This document shows, one piece after another, positions 1 through 8,425 of a stretch of 60,368 nucleotides of DNA. Below the pieces are notes generated by a model that made no database searches, was not told where the DNA came from, and saw only the letters and a list, made by a program, of their open reading frames with translations. This stretch comes from Burkholderia dolosa (GTDB lineage Bacteria > Pseudomonadota > Gammaproteobacteria > Burkholderiales > Burkholderiaceae), in contig NZ_CABVPR010000037.1 in NCBI RefSeq assembly GCF_902499135.1, forward strand, positions 1 through 60,368, read 5' to 3'. Made by a program: the position numbers and the translations under genes. The stretch's first letter is position 1; each line of letters opens with the position of its first letter.

Positions 1-188
1 CGGCCGCCGGGCTCGCGGTCTGCCCGCTGGCGCGCCGCGTCGCGCCGCGCACGCTGGTCGACGTCGGCGCGAAGTTCGGCCTGCCGCCGCTGCCGCGGTC
101 GCAGGTCGTGCTGTACTCGCGCGTGCGCGACGCGCGCGCGGCCGCCGCGCTGCGCAGGTTCGCCGACAGTCTTGCAATCCCGGCGTAA
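1..188 (+). CDS. LysR-type regulator, C-terminal fragment (5' cut by window edge)
   Basis: The last 61 codons of a gene run into the window and stop at TAA 186-188. The fragment reads AAGLAVCPLARR...LPPLPRSQVVLYSRVRD...LRRFADSL. This is the usual end of a LysR substrate-binding domain: a hydrophobic G-x-A-V-x-P strand, an L-P-P-L-P turn, a beta strand, then a terminal helix. No DNA-binding part is present, so the family call rests on this tail alone. Its target cannot be inferred; the EamA exporter follows on the same strand after 45 nt. Confidence 0.6.
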   Translation, partial: AAGLAVCPLARRVAPRTLVDVGAKFGLPPLPRSQVVLYSRVRDARAAAALRRFADSLAIPA

Positions 189-233
189 ACTGTCGGGTTT
201 CGCCTGCCGCCCGCCCTCTCCCGACGCACTCCG

Positions 234-1157
234 ATGAAGCCCGACACCCGCAAACATCTCCGCGCCAACCTGCTGATGCTCGCCGCCGCCGCGATCTGGG
301 GGTCGGCGTTCGTCGCGCAGCGACTGAGCCTCGACGTGATCGGGCCGTTCCTGTTCACGGGGCTGCGCTTCCTGCTCGGCGCGCTCGTGCTGGTCCCGCT
401 GCTGGCGATCAACGCGGCGTCGCGCGCGCAGCTCGCGGCGATCCGCCGCCGGCCGGCGCTGCTCGTGCCGGGCGTCGCGCTCGGCGCGCTGCTCGCGGTG
501 TCGATCTCGCTGCAGCAGGTCGGCCTGCAGTACACGCGGATCGCGAACGCCGGCTTCATCAGCTCGCTGTACGTCGTGATCGTGCCGCTGATGGGCGCGT
601 TCGCGCGTCACCGGATCGGCGCCGGCACATGGTTCGGCGCGCTGCTCGCCGCGATCGGCCTGTATTTCCTCAGCATCGACGAGCATTTCTCGGTGCTCTA
701 CGGCGACTGGTTCCAGCTCGCCGGCGCCGTGATCATCGCCGCGCACGTGATGGCCGTCGGCCACCTCGCCAGGCGCCACGATCCGCTCGTGCTCGCGTTC
801 CTGCAGTTCGTCGTGTGCGGCGCGCTGTGCCTGGTCGCCGGCGTCGCCGTCGAGCCGATCGGCATCGCGATGCTGCGCGGCGCGCTGCCGACGCTGCTGT
901 ACGGCGGGCTGCTGTCGGTCGGCGTCGGCTATACGCTGCAGGTCGTCGCGCAGCGCGACGCGGCGCCCGCGCACGCGGCCGTGATCTTCAGCATGGAAGG
1001 CGTGTTCGCGGCGGTCGCCGGCTGGGCCGCGCTTGGCGAAACGCTGACGCTGCGCGCGCTCGTCGGCTGCGCGCTGATGCTCGCCGGCCTGCTCGCGTGC
1101 CAGCTGCTGCCGAACGGCGACGCACGGAAAAAGGACGAGGACGCACTGCCGGCCTGA
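234..1157 (+). CDS. EamA-family (drug/metabolite transporter) inner-membrane permease
   Basis: A 307-residue protein made almost entirely of hydrophobic helices, with about ten membrane segments in two EamA repeats (roughly residues 15-145 and 160-290). The first repeat opens with the typical LAAAAIWGSAFVAQ helix and the second has FSMEGVFAAVAGWAALGE, the conserved P/E-x-x-F-A helix of the family. Members export small metabolites such as amino acids or drugs across the inner membrane; the substrate cannot be read from the sequence. Length and topology are normal. The C-terminal tail is short and charged. Confidence 0.85.
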   Translation: MKPDTRKHLRANLLMLAAAAIWGSAFVAQRLSLDVIGPFLFTGLRFLLGALVLVPLLAINAASRAQLAAIRRRPALLVPGVALGALLAVSISLQQVGLQYTRIANAGFISSLYVVIVPLMGAFARHRIGAGTWFGALLAAIGLYFLSIDEHFSVLYGDWFQLAGAVIIAAHVMAVGHLARRHDPLVLAFLQFVVCGALCLVAGVAVEPIGIAMLRGALPTLLYGGLLSVGVGYTLQVVAQRDAAPAHAAVIFSMEGVFAAVAGWAALGETLTLRALVGCALMLAGLLACQLLPNGDARKKDEDALPA

Positions 1158-1170
1158 CGCGCGCCGTCCC

Positions 1171-1176
1171 TATAAT
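1171..1176 (+). promoter_or_regulatory. TATAAT -10 hexamer upstream of the histidine-kinase-like gene
   Basis: A perfect TATAAT lies 14 nt after the EamA stop codon in otherwise GC-rich DNA. No good -35 hexamer is visible 16-18 nt upstream. A start near 1183 would leave about 45 nt of leader before the GTG at 1228, which favours that GTG over the one at 1192. Confidence 0.45.
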
Positions 1177-1227
1177 GATGGCGATTCGCGTGTGTTCCAC
1201 GCTCACCGCTTTCGACAGGCCCGTTCC

Positions 1228-2007
1228 GTGACGTCCACCACCGTCGTCCCCACCACCGATCTGCTGCGCGAACGCGCAGCGCACTACGCGGCACAAGCCG
1301 CACTGTTCCTGCGCGACCAGGCGCTCTCGACCGCGTCGCACGATTTGCGCAGTCCGCTCAACGCGATGCAGAGCTGGGCGTACGTGCTCGAGCGCCAGCT
1401 CGCCGGCGCCGACCCGAACCTGCAGCGCGCGCTCGCCGGGATCCGTACCGGGATCGAGCAGCAAGTGACGCTGATCGACGGCGTGCTCGACGCGCCGCGC
1501 GAGGAAAGCCGCACGCCCGCGATCGTGCGGCAGCCGTTCGCGCTGCGCGCGGTGCTCGACGACACGGTCGCGCTCGTACGTTTCGCGCTCGCCGACGCAC
1601 GGCACGTCGCGATCGACGCGGCGCTGCCCGACGGCGACCCGGTGCTGTCCGCCGATCGCGAACGCGTCGCGCAGGCGCTGTGGACGATGCTGACGACGGC
1701 CGTCGAAGCGAGCGCCGCCGGCAGCCGCGTGACGCTCGCGTGCACGCGCGACGGCGCGCGGATCGTTGCGCGCGCCACCTGCTGCGTGCAGGCCGCCGCA
1801 CTCGCCGATCCGACGCTGCCGCACGCATTCGAATCGTTCGCGCGCCGCGAGATGCTGCGCGAACGCGATGCGAAGCGCGTCGCCTGGACGCTCGCGCTCT
1901 GCCAGCGCGTCGCGATCGCGCACGGCGGCACGTTCGTGCACGACGCGTTCACGGACGGCGCGACGGTCGCGCTGACGCTTGCGCTGCCGGGCGACGCATC
2001 CGTATAG
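1228..2007 (+). CDS. Histidine-kinase-like protein with degenerate ATPase domain
   Basis: A soluble protein of 259 residues from the chosen GTG start; an in-frame GTG at 1192 would add 12. Near residues 36-56 it has a clear HisKA dimerisation helix and H-box, TASHDLRSPLNAMQSW, with the phosphorylatable His. The rest should be a HATPase_c domain, and the segment DRERVAQALWTMLTTAVEAS aligns with the usual N-box region. The Asn residues that bind Mg-ATP are absent (L-T-T-A-V in place of L-x-N-A), and no D-x-G-x-G box follows. It has no membrane segment or sensor domain and no adjacent response regulator. I infer a phosphotransfer or regulatory pseudo-kinase rather than an active sensor. Confidence 0.65.
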   Translation: MTSTTVVPTTDLLRERAAHYAAQAALFLRDQALSTASHDLRSPLNAMQSWAYVLERQLAGADPNLQRALAGIRTGIEQQVTLIDGVLDAPREESRTPAIVRQPFALRAVLDDTVALVRFALADARHVAIDAALPDGDPVLSADRERVAQALWTMLTTAVEASAAGSRVTLACTRDGARIVARATCCVQAAALADPTLPHAFESFARREMLRERDAKRVAWTLALCQRVAIAHGGTFVHDAFTDGATVALTLALPGDASV

Positions 2008-2087
2008 GCCGTTCGGACAGCCGAAACATTACGTTTGCCTTTCCGGCCCTATACTGATGGGCCTCGTCATTCCCTGGAGCGATTCTT

Positions 2088-3431
2088 TTGTTACAGATCT
2101 TCGCGCTCATCGGCGCGTTGTTGCTGGTGGCCCTGAACGGGTTTTTCGTCGCAGCCGAGTTCGGCCTCGTCAAACTGCGCACGACGCGCGTCAAGACGCT
2201 TGCCCGCAAGCACGGGCTGCGCGGCCGCATCCTCGGCGTCGTGCACGGCAGGCTCGATGCGTATCTGTCCGCGTGCCAGCTCGGCATCACGCTCGCGTCG
2301 CTCGGCCTCGGCTGGATCGGCGAGCCGGCGTTCGCGGAACTGATCGGCCCGCTGCTCGATCTGCTCGGCGTGGAGTCCGAACGCGTCGTGCACCTGATCT
2401 CGCTCGTATTCGCGTTCTCGCTGATCTCGTTCCTGCACATCGTCGTCGGCGAACTCGCGCCGAAATCGATGGCGATCCGCCAGCCCGAAAAGGTCGGCCT
2501 GTGGGTCGCGCTGCCGCTCTACGCGTTCTACTGGGCGATGTATCCGGCGATCTGGCTGCTCAACACCAGTGCGAACGCGGTGCTGAGGCTCGCCGGCCTG
2601 TCCGCCGATCACGGCAGCGACGCGCACTACTCGACCGACGAGCTGAAGCTGATCCTGCGCAGCCGCCGCAGCACGGCCGGCGGCGCCGCGCAGCCGACGC
2701 GCGGCTCGTACAGCAACGACGAGTGGAACACGCTCGCGCACTCGCTCGACTTCTCGTCGATGACCGTGTCGGACCTGATGCGGCCCGCGCACGAAATGAT
2801 CGGGCTGCGCCGCGACCTGCCGCTGCCCGACAACATGGAGATCGTCGCGCGGCACCGGTTCAGCCGTTATCCGCTGTTCGCCGACGCGTCGCGCGAACGC
2901 GTGTTCGGGCTGATCCATCTGAAGGACCTGCTGCTCGCGCGTCACGCGGGCGCGGCGCTCGACGATCTGTCCGATTACGTGCGCCCGGTGCAGTACGTGA
3001 AGCCCGACATGCCGGCGCTCGATCTGTTCCGCCGTTTCCGCAAGGGCGCGCCGCACTTCGCGCTCGTCGGCAACAAGCGCGAGAAGCCGATCGGCTTCCT
3101 GACGCTCGACAATCTGCTCGGCGCGCTCGTCGGCCAGATTCACGACGAGTTCCACCAGGGCGATGCGGACTGGAGCCGCCTCGACGACGGCACGCTGATG
3201 GGCAAGGGCAGCCTGCCCGTCGTGTCGCTCGAGCAGGCGCTCGGCATCGACATCGACGAAGGGCGCGCGGAGTCCGTCGGCGGGCTGGTGATCCAGGCGC
3301 TGAACGATCTGCCGTCCGAAGGGCAGCGCGTGTCGTTCGATCGCTTCGACGTCGTCGTGAAGAAGATGAATGGGCCTCGGATCGTGCTCGTGCGCGTCTA
3401 TCCGAAGACGATGAAGGAAGCCGACGAATGA
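2088..3431 (+). CDS. CNNM/DUF21 + CBS + CorC_HlyC membrane protein (hemolysin family)
   Basis: A 447-residue membrane protein. Residues 1-190 form the CNNM (DUF21) transmembrane domain, including LNGFFVAAEFGLVKLRTTRV and the CQLGITLASLGLGWIGEPA segment. Two CBS motifs follow (about 205-330, including VSDLMRPAHEM and GFLTLDNLLGALVG). The last 80 residues are the CorC_HlyC domain. Relatives act in Mg2+/Co2+ efflux or resistance; 'hemolysin' is a historical name. The start is TTG, supported by a GGAG nine nucleotides upstream and by the typical membrane start LLQIFALIGALLLVALNGFF. A possible -10 (TATACT, 2050-2055) precedes it. Confidence 0.85.
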   Translation: MLQIFALIGALLLVALNGFFVAAEFGLVKLRTTRVKTLARKHGLRGRILGVVHGRLDAYLSACQLGITLASLGLGWIGEPAFAELIGPLLDLLGVESERVVHLISLVFAFSLISFLHIVVGELAPKSMAIRQPEKVGLWVALPLYAFYWAMYPAIWLLNTSANAVLRLAGLSADHGSDAHYSTDELKLILRSRRSTAGGAAQPTRGSYSNDEWNTLAHSLDFSSMTVSDLMRPAHEMIGLRRDLPLPDNMEIVARHRFSRYPLFADASRERVFGLIHLKDLLLARHAGAALDDLSDYVRPVQYVKPDMPALDLFRRFRKGAPHFALVGNKREKPIGFLTLDNLLGALVGQIHDEFHQGDADWSRLDDGTLMGKGSLPVVSLEQALGIDIDEGRAESVGGLVIQALNDLPSEGQRVSFDRFDVVVKKMNGPRIVLVRVYPKTMKEADE

Positions 3432-3453
3432 CGGCCTCGTCACGGCGCGCGCG

Positions 3454-4038
3454 ATGAACGCGACGTTGCCGCGCTGCTGCGTGATCACGCCGGAACCGGC
3501 GTCCGCGTCGGCGGCCGATTGCCGCGCATTCGTCGATCGTCTGGAAGCCGTGCTCGCGCGCGGCGACACGCTCGTCCAGCTACGCGCCAAATCGCTGGAT
3601 GCCGCCGCGTTCGCGCGGCTCGCCGCAGACGCGCTCGCCCGCTGCGACGCGGCCGGCGCGCAGCTGATGCTCAACGGGCCGATCGATGCGGCCGGCGTGA
3701 TGCGGCTCGACGGGGCCGGCTGGCATCTCGACGGCGCCGCGTTGCGGACGGTCGCGCAGCGGCCGTTGCCTGCGGACACACCGGTGTCCGCCGCGTGCCA
3801 CACGGCGGACGATCTTCTTCTGGCCGCGCGGGCCGGCGCCGACTTCGTCACGCTGTCGCCCGTGCTGCCGACGCTCAGTCACCCCGGCGCACCGACGCTC
3901 GGCTGGGAGAAATTCGACGCGCTGGCCGCGCAGGCCGCGATGCCCGTCTACGCGCTCGGCGGGATGACGCGCGCGCATCTCGACGTCGCGCGTCGGCATC
4001 GCGCATACGGAATCGCGGGTATTCGCGGGTTCTGGTAA
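3454..4038 (+). CDS. Thiamine-phosphate-synthase-like (ThiE/TenI fold) protein
   Basis: A 194-residue TIM-barrel protein. The motifs VITPEP near the N-terminus, LVQLRAKSLD, GAQLMLNG, GWHLDG, SAACHTADDLLLA, FVTLSPVLPTLSHPGAPTLGW and YALGGMTRAHL are those of the TMP-synthase/TenI family. They look most like the domain often fused to the C-terminus of MutT-type Nudix hydrolases, but here no Nudix part precedes it. It could make thiamine phosphate or act as a TenI-like accessory protein. The start lies 22 nt after the CNNM gene, so the two may be co-transcribed. Confidence 0.75.
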   Translation: MNATLPRCCVITPEPASASAADCRAFVDRLEAVLARGDTLVQLRAKSLDAAAFARLAADALARCDAAGAQLMLNGPIDAAGVMRLDGAGWHLDGAALRTVAQRPLPADTPVSAACHTADDLLLAARAGADFVTLSPVLPTLSHPGAPTLGWEKFDALAAQAAMPVYALGGMTRAHLDVARRHRAYGIAGIRGFW

Positions 4039-4062
4039 GCCGCGGTGCAGCCGCGCGCGGCT
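4038..4062 (+). terminator. Hairpin at the end of the TMP-synthase-like gene
   Basis: Inverted repeat AGCCGCG (4038-4044) / CGCGGCT (4056-4062) with an 11-nt GC-rich loop, immediately after the stop codon. No U-tract follows, so it is only a possible terminator. Confidence 0.3.
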
Positions 4063-4073
4063 GAGCGCACGAC

Positions 4074-4133
4074 GCTTCAGGCGCTTGCGCGTTCAGGCGT
4101 TCAGGCGCTCACGTGCTCACGTGCTCACGCATT
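4074..4133. repeat. Degenerate short tandem array at a convergent gene junction
   Basis: Imperfect 7-9 nt units related to GTTCAGGC and GCTCACGT (two GCTCACGT copies followed by GCTCACGC) lie between the convergent ends of the TMP-synthase-like and treZ-like genes. The array runs slightly into the last codons of the treZ-like gene. Confidence 0.55.
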
Positions 4134-5798
4134 CAGGTTGCGCCGGATGCCGCGCCATCCGCCGTCGTCGATGCGACGCACGTCGTGCGTCAGCGCGTAC
4201 TGATTGACGTTCCCGGTCAGCCACGCAACGAGCGAATACGGCGGCAACTCGCCTTCGTCGATCCGGTCGCGCGCGCGGGCCGGCGTCTGGAACACGACGC
4301 GTCCGGCCGGTGCATCGAACGGCACCGCATCGGGCGACAGGTTCAATGCGATCGTCAGCGTCTCGTCGTCGGCGAGCCGCCATGACGCGACGAGCGCGTC
4401 GGCCTCGCCTTCGCCGCCCGCCTTCAGCGTATGCGCATCCTGCGGCCGGCAATCGGACAGCCGCGGCGAGATCAGCTTCGCGCGCACCGCGAGCGCGGAC
4501 TGCACGAAATGCGCACGATCGGCGTCGCGAGCGGTCTCGTCGAACACGAGCGGAATCTGCGGCGTCAGCAGCGACAGCGCGAGCGCGGCGAGATGCGCTT
4601 CGTGCGCGCGCGCGCTCGCGTCGGGATCGCCGCAGTCGCTGTCGCGCCACACGCCGTCGGATAGCACGAGCGACGTCAACGGCAAGCCGCCGTCGGCGAA
4701 CGGGGCGTCGGCGGACGCGACCGGCTGGAACGCCGCGCCGGACGCCGTCAGCGCGCGCGCGAGCGTGTGGATCGACTGATGCGTCGAGATGCCTTCATGC
4801 GCGAGCGTGCCGTGCGCGGTCAGCCGGTGCAGCGCGCGTTCGCCGCAGCCGTTCCACTGCGCGTCGAAATGCGTGGCGGCAAGATGCGCAGGATGCCGTT
4901 CGCTGCCGAGCACGAGATGAATGAGCCGGTCGGCCGGCACCGCCGCGCGCACGCGATCGGCGATCTCGCGCAACCACGACACGCCGATCCGGTCCGCCTC
5001 GCGCAGCCGCAGCCCGTCGCAGCGGTATTCGTCGATCCAGTACAGCGCGTTGTCGCAGAAGAAATCGCAGACTTCCGGATGATCGAGTGCGAGCGGCGAC
5101 GCCTGCAGCGGATCGTCGCGCGTATGGAAGAACGGCGCCGCGTAGTGACGCAGCGCGTCGGTGCCGCTGCCGAAGCGCGCGTAATCGAGTTCCAGCAGCA
5201 CCGCGAGACCGTAGCCGTGCGCGGCGTCGATCAGCGCCTTCAGCGCGTCGGGGCCGCCTTCGGACGCGAGCGGCGCGAACGGCAGACTGTCGTGCGGCGA
5301 CGCGAGCAGCTCCAGCGCGGTCACGCCGAGACGTGCGAGCTGCGGCAACCGGCGGCGCACGCCGTCGAAGCCGCCCACCGCGTGCGGGCGAATCGCATAG
5401 AGCGCGACGTCCTCCCACGGGCGTCCGCGCCAGAACGTGTTGTGCCATGTGAACGCGCGCGGATCGACGACTTCGCTCGGGCCGTCGAGCCCTTCCGGCT
5501 GCGAGCGCGACGCCGGATCGGGAATCGATACCGAATCGTCGAGCCGATAGCGGTAGCGCGCGCCCGCACCGCATTCGACGAACACTTCGAACCAGTTCGG
5601 CCCGGCCGCCGTCATCGGCACGAGCGTCGGGCCGTTGCCGTCGCGGACGTCGAGTTCGAGCTGGACCTGCGTGCTGCCGGGCGCCCACACGCGAAAGTGC
5701 ATGCGCGGCGTCGCGCAAAGCGCGCCGCACGGCTGCGCGCCGAACGGCAGACAGTGGATATAGTGCTGCGCATACGGATCGTGCGGACAATCGGACAT
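4125..5798 (-). CDS. TreZ-like GH13 protein lacking catalytic motifs (probable pseudoenzyme)
   Basis: A 557-residue protein with the order of malto-oligosyltrehalose trehalohydrolase. It has an N-terminal E-set domain (FRVWAPGSTQVQLEL), a (beta/alpha)8 barrel beginning around WEDVALYAIRPHAVGGFDG, and a C-terminal beta domain with ALNLSPD. Position equivalents are clear but key residues are changed. The usual VYNHFG region reads DYARFG. The nucleophile segment GLRLDAVH reads GLRLREAD. The acid/base segment reads VLGSERHP. DAQWNDDFHHALH reads DAQWNGCGERALH. No QNHDQIGNR motif is present. I infer a non-catalytic glycan-binding or regulatory protein. ATG 5798 is chosen because GAGGAG lies 6 nt upstream; an ATG three bases earlier is possible. 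No treY or glgX is adjacent. Confidence 0.75.
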   Translation of the reverse strand: MSDCPHDPYAQHYIHCLPFGAQPCGALCATPRMHFRVWAPGSTQVQLELDVRDGNGPTLVPMTAAGPNWFEVFVECGAGARYRYRLDDSVSIPDPASRSQPEGLDGPSEVVDPRAFTWHNTFWRGRPWEDVALYAIRPHAVGGFDGVRRRLPQLARLGVTALELLASPHDSLPFAPLASEGGPDALKALIDAAHGYGLAVLLELDYARFGSGTDALRHYAAPFFHTRDDPLQASPLALDHPEVCDFFCDNALYWIDEYRCDGLRLREADRIGVSWLREIADRVRAAVPADRLIHLVLGSERHPAHLAATHFDAQWNGCGERALHRLTAHGTLAHEGISTHQSIHTLARALTASGAAFQPVASADAPFADGGLPLTSLVLSDGVWRDSDCGDPDASARAHEAHLAALALSLLTPQIPLVFDETARDADRAHFVQSALAVRAKLISPRLSDCRPQDAHTLKAGGEGEADALVASWRLADDETLTIALNLSPDAVPFDAPAGRVVFQTPARARDRIDEGELPPYSLVAWLTGNVNQYALTHDVRRIDDGGWRGIRRNLNA

Positions 5799-6284
5799 CA
5801 TGCGCTCCTCGTGCGTGCCGAGCGGCATGGCCGCGCCTTCGTGCGGCGCATCGCGGCCCGGCATACGGTGGCCAGGCGGAAGGGAGGAAAAAAGTATGCG
5901 CCGGTTTCGCCGCGGCGACGCATTCGTACGCAGATTTTTAAATTCGTATCGACCCTCGGCGTTCGCGGAGGCGGGTTCGCGGAGGCGGGTTCGCGGAGGC
6001 GGGTTCGCGGAGGCGGGTTCGCGGAAGCGGGTTCGCCCAAGCGGGTTCGCCCAAGCGGGTTCGCCTAAGCGGGTTCGCCGAAGCAGGTTCGCCGAAGCGG
6101 GTTCGCCGATCGATGCAGGTTCGCCGAAGCAAGTTCGCCACAGCCCCCCACACCGCAGTCGGGTAGTCCGCATACCGGAATGACGGCTCGCCTTGTTGCA
6201 CCGTTCGCACGCGCTTATGCTCTGCGGCAATGCTCGCGGGCCGTGCCGTCCGCGCCCGTCGCTCCCTGCCAAAAGGAACCTGCC
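5799..6284. other. Divergent intergenic region treZ-like / methyltransferase
   Basis: 486 nt between divergent genes. It holds the ribosome site of the treZ-like gene, an AT-rich patch near 5930-5950 (CAGATTTTTAAATTCG) and a 14-nt tandem array. Both promoters should lie here. I see no small gene worth calling. Confidence 0.5.
5962..6139. repeat. 14-nt tandem repeat array (about 12 copies)
   Basis: The unit is TTCGCGGAGGCGGG. Four perfect copies (5962-6017) are followed by graded variants (TTCGCGGAAGCGGG, TTCGCCCAAGCGGG, TTCGCCTAAGCGGG, TTCGCCGAAGCAGG), one copy with a 4-nt insertion (6102-6119) and a decaying end near 6139. The four identical copies at one end and drift at the other suggest recent slippage expansion. 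Because 14 is not a multiple of 3, the array would not keep a reading frame. Confidence 0.9.
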
Positions 6285-6992
6285 ATGTCGCTCCCCGCCA
6301 GCGCCGCGAAATTCGATCCGGCCCGCGCGCACGAATACGCGGAACAATCGCGCATCGCGCTCGCCGGCTACGATGCGTGCCACGAACTCGCCGCATGCAT
6401 GCTGGCCGCGTCGATCGGCGTGCCGGACGCGCGCATTCTCGTCGCCGGCGCCGGCGGCACCGGTCAGGAAATCCGCGTGTCGGCGGCGCTCGAGCCGGGC
6501 TGGCGGTTCACGGCAGTCGATCCGTCCGCGCCGATGCTCGCGCTGGCGCGCGCGAACGTCGAAGCCGCGGGCTTCGGCCCGCGCACGACGTTCGTCGAGG
6601 CCGGCGTCGACGCGCTGCCGGACGTGCGCGCGTTCGACGGCGCGACGCTGATCGGCGTGCTGCATCACGTGCGCGGCGACGATGCGAAGGCGGCACTGCT
6701 CGACGCGATCGCGCGCCGGATGAAACCCGGCGCGCCGCTCGTGATCGCGGGAAACTACCGCCGCTACGCCGATCATCGCCGGCTGCTCGATGCGTGGCAG
6801 CAGCGCTGGCGGATGAAGGGCGCGACGCCGGACGCGGTGCGCGCGCAGCTCGCGAAAATCCTGCAAGGCGCCGATCCGCCGGCGTCCGAGGAAGCGGTCG
6901 CCGCGCTGCTGCACGGTGCGGGCTTCGACACGCCGCTGCGCTTTTTCGCGAGTCTGTTCTGGGGCGCGTGGATCGCGCTGCGGCGCGCGTAA
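6285..6992 (+). CDS. Class I SAM-dependent methyltransferase
   Basis: A 235-residue soluble protein. Motif I is ILVAGAGGTGQE, a variant of the glycine-rich SAM loop. It is followed by the acidic FTAVDPSAPMLALAR (motif II), TFVEAGVDALP, and TLIGVLHHVRGDD at the post-I/IV position, with the double-His common in small-molecule methyltransferases. The substrate is unknown. The start is set by AAAAGGA seven nucleotides upstream. It is followed by a GST gene on the same strand after 55 nt. Confidence 0.8.
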   Translation: MSLPASAAKFDPARAHEYAEQSRIALAGYDACHELAACMLAASIGVPDARILVAGAGGTGQEIRVSAALEPGWRFTAVDPSAPMLALARANVEAAGFGPRTTFVEAGVDALPDVRAFDGATLIGVLHHVRGDDAKAALLDAIARRMKPGAPLVIAGNYRRYADHRRLLDAWQQRWRMKGATPDAVRAQLAKILQGADPPASEEAVAALLHGAGFDTPLRFFASLFWGAWIALRRA

Positions 6993-7047
6993 CGGGTCCG
7001 CTATCGCGCCCGGTATGATGTCGTTCCCGCCCTCTTTCGGCCCCGAC

Positions 7048-7716
7048 ATGCTGACCGTCCATCACCTGAACAACTCGCGCTCGCAGCGCGTGCTGTGGCT
7101 GCTCGAAGAACTGGATGTGCCGTACGAGATCGTGCGCTACGAGCGCGATCCGAAGACGATGCTCGCGCCGCCCGCGCTGCGGGCGATCCATCCGCTCGGC
7201 AAGTCGCCCGTCGTGACCGACGACGGCCGCACGTTCGCCGAATCGGGCGCGATCGTCGAATACCTGGTCGAACGCTACGGCAACGGCCGCCTCGCGCCGC
7301 GGCCGGGCACGCCGGAGCGGCACGACTACACGTACTGGCTGCACTATGCGGAAGGTTCGGCGATGCCGCCGCTGCTGCTCAAGCTCGTCGCACTGCGGAT
7401 CGCGCACGCGCCGATGCCGTTCTTCGCTCGACCGATCGCGCGCAAGATCGCGGCGACGCTGCAGTCGGGTTTCGTCGATCCGCAGATCGCGCTGCATCTG
7501 CGCCATATCGACGACGCGCTCGCGCGCACGGGCTGGTTCGTCGGCGACGACTTCAGTGCAGCCGACATCCAGATGAGCTTTCCGCTCGAAGCCGCGACGG
7601 CGCGCGGCGACGGCGGCCGGCATCCGGCGATCGCCCGCTTTCTCGCCGCGATCCACGCGCGCCCCGCGTATCGGCGGGCGCTCGAGCGCGGCGGTCCGTA
7701 CGAACTGCTCAAATAG
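7048..7716 (+). CDS. Glutathione S-transferase
   Basis: A 222-residue cytosolic GST. The N-terminal thioredoxin fold (residues 1-80) contains NNSRSQRVLWLLEELDVPYE, with Ser/Arg in the catalytic-residue region, then the GKSPVV cis-proline loop and the ESGAIVEYLVERYG glutathione-binding motif. A helical C-terminal domain follows, with GDDFSAADIQMSFPLEAA. Substrates cannot be predicted. An upstream ATG pair (7015/7018) would add about ten residues, but ATG 7048 matches the family start. Confidence 0.85.
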   Translation: MLTVHHLNNSRSQRVLWLLEELDVPYEIVRYERDPKTMLAPPALRAIHPLGKSPVVTDDGRTFAESGAIVEYLVERYGNGRLAPRPGTPERHDYTYWLHYAEGSAMPPLLLKLVALRIAHAPMPFFARPIARKIAATLQSGFVDPQIALHLRHIDDALARTGWFVGDDFSAADIQMSFPLEAATARGDGGRHPAIARFLAAIHARPAYRRALERGGPYELLK

Positions 7717-7750
7717 CCGGCGTCACGCGTCGAGCATCGGGCATCGGGCG

Positions 7751-8404
7751 TCAGCTCAGCAATCCCGCCGCGACGTTGATCGACAGCCCGAGCACGGCCA
7801 TGTTGAAGTAGAACGAAAGGATCGACTGCGCGAGCACCGCGCGTCGCGCGGAGCGGTTCGCGAGCGATACGTCGGCGGTCTGCGACGCGACCGCGATCGT
7901 GAACGCGAAATACAGGAAGTCCCAGTAATCGGGCTCCGGGTGCGCATCGGGAAACCGCAGCGCGCGCTCGCCGGACGGCGACCCGTAGTAGAGCCGCGCG
8001 TAGTGCAGCGTGAAGATGGTCGGAATCAGGAACCACGCGCCGAACAGCGTCGCGCCGGTGATCGCGTAATGGCCGAGCCCCGCGCGAAAACCGACACTCT
8101 TCGCGGTCGCGAGCTCGATCGCGATCGCCGCCACGCTCGCGACGGTCGCGAGGCAGACGACGGTCAGTACGATCGTCGCGTTCTCGTCCTCGCGAATCGC
8201 GATCTCGCGCACGTTGTGATGATGCGCGGTCACCATGCGCACCCACATCAACGCCAGATACAGCCAGACCGCGCAATCCCAGCCGATCAGCGCGCGCACG
8301 GTCGGCCGCAGCGGCGACGGCAGCAGCAGCGCGCACAGCACGCCCGCGACGAACGCCGTGACCATGCGCGGCCGGTTGCGTAATACCTGCGGATAAGGCG
8401 TCAT
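7751..8404 (-). CDS. DUF1345 integral membrane protein
   Basis: A 217-residue protein with five or six hydrophobic helices and the DUF1345 hallmarks: [42 protein letters not shown] and the C-terminal [15 protein letters not shown]...[16 protein letters not shown]. The family function is unknown, although the C-terminal half resembles two-helix ion-channel proteins. Its leader carries an intrinsic-terminator-like hairpin (8426-8472). Length is normal. Confidence 0.85.
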   Translation of the reverse strand: MTPYPQVLRNRPRMVTAFVAGVLCALLLPSPLRPTVRALIGWDCAVWLYLALMWVRMVTAHHHNVREIAIREDENATIVLTVVCLATVASVAAIAIELATAKSVGFRAGLGHYAITGATLFGAWFLIPTIFTLHYARLYYGSPSGERALRFPDAHPEPDYWDFLYFAFTIAVASQTADVSLANRSARRAVLAQSILSFYFNMAVLGLSINVAAGLLS

Positions 8405-8425
8405 CGAAAGCTTCCGAAGCGGATG

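Noticed and set aside
3454-4038. Thiamine (TPP) riboswitch upstream of the TMP-synthase-like gene
   Set aside because: The gap to the previous gene is 22 nt, too short, and no THI-box bases are present.
5962-6139. CRISPR array
   Set aside because: Units abut with no spacers and are only 14 nt; no cas genes nearby.
5799-7049. Upstream extension of the treZ-like frame to about 974 codons
   Set aside because: The extension crosses the 14-nt array and runs antisense to the methyltransferase; a strong GAGGAG site marks the start at 5798.
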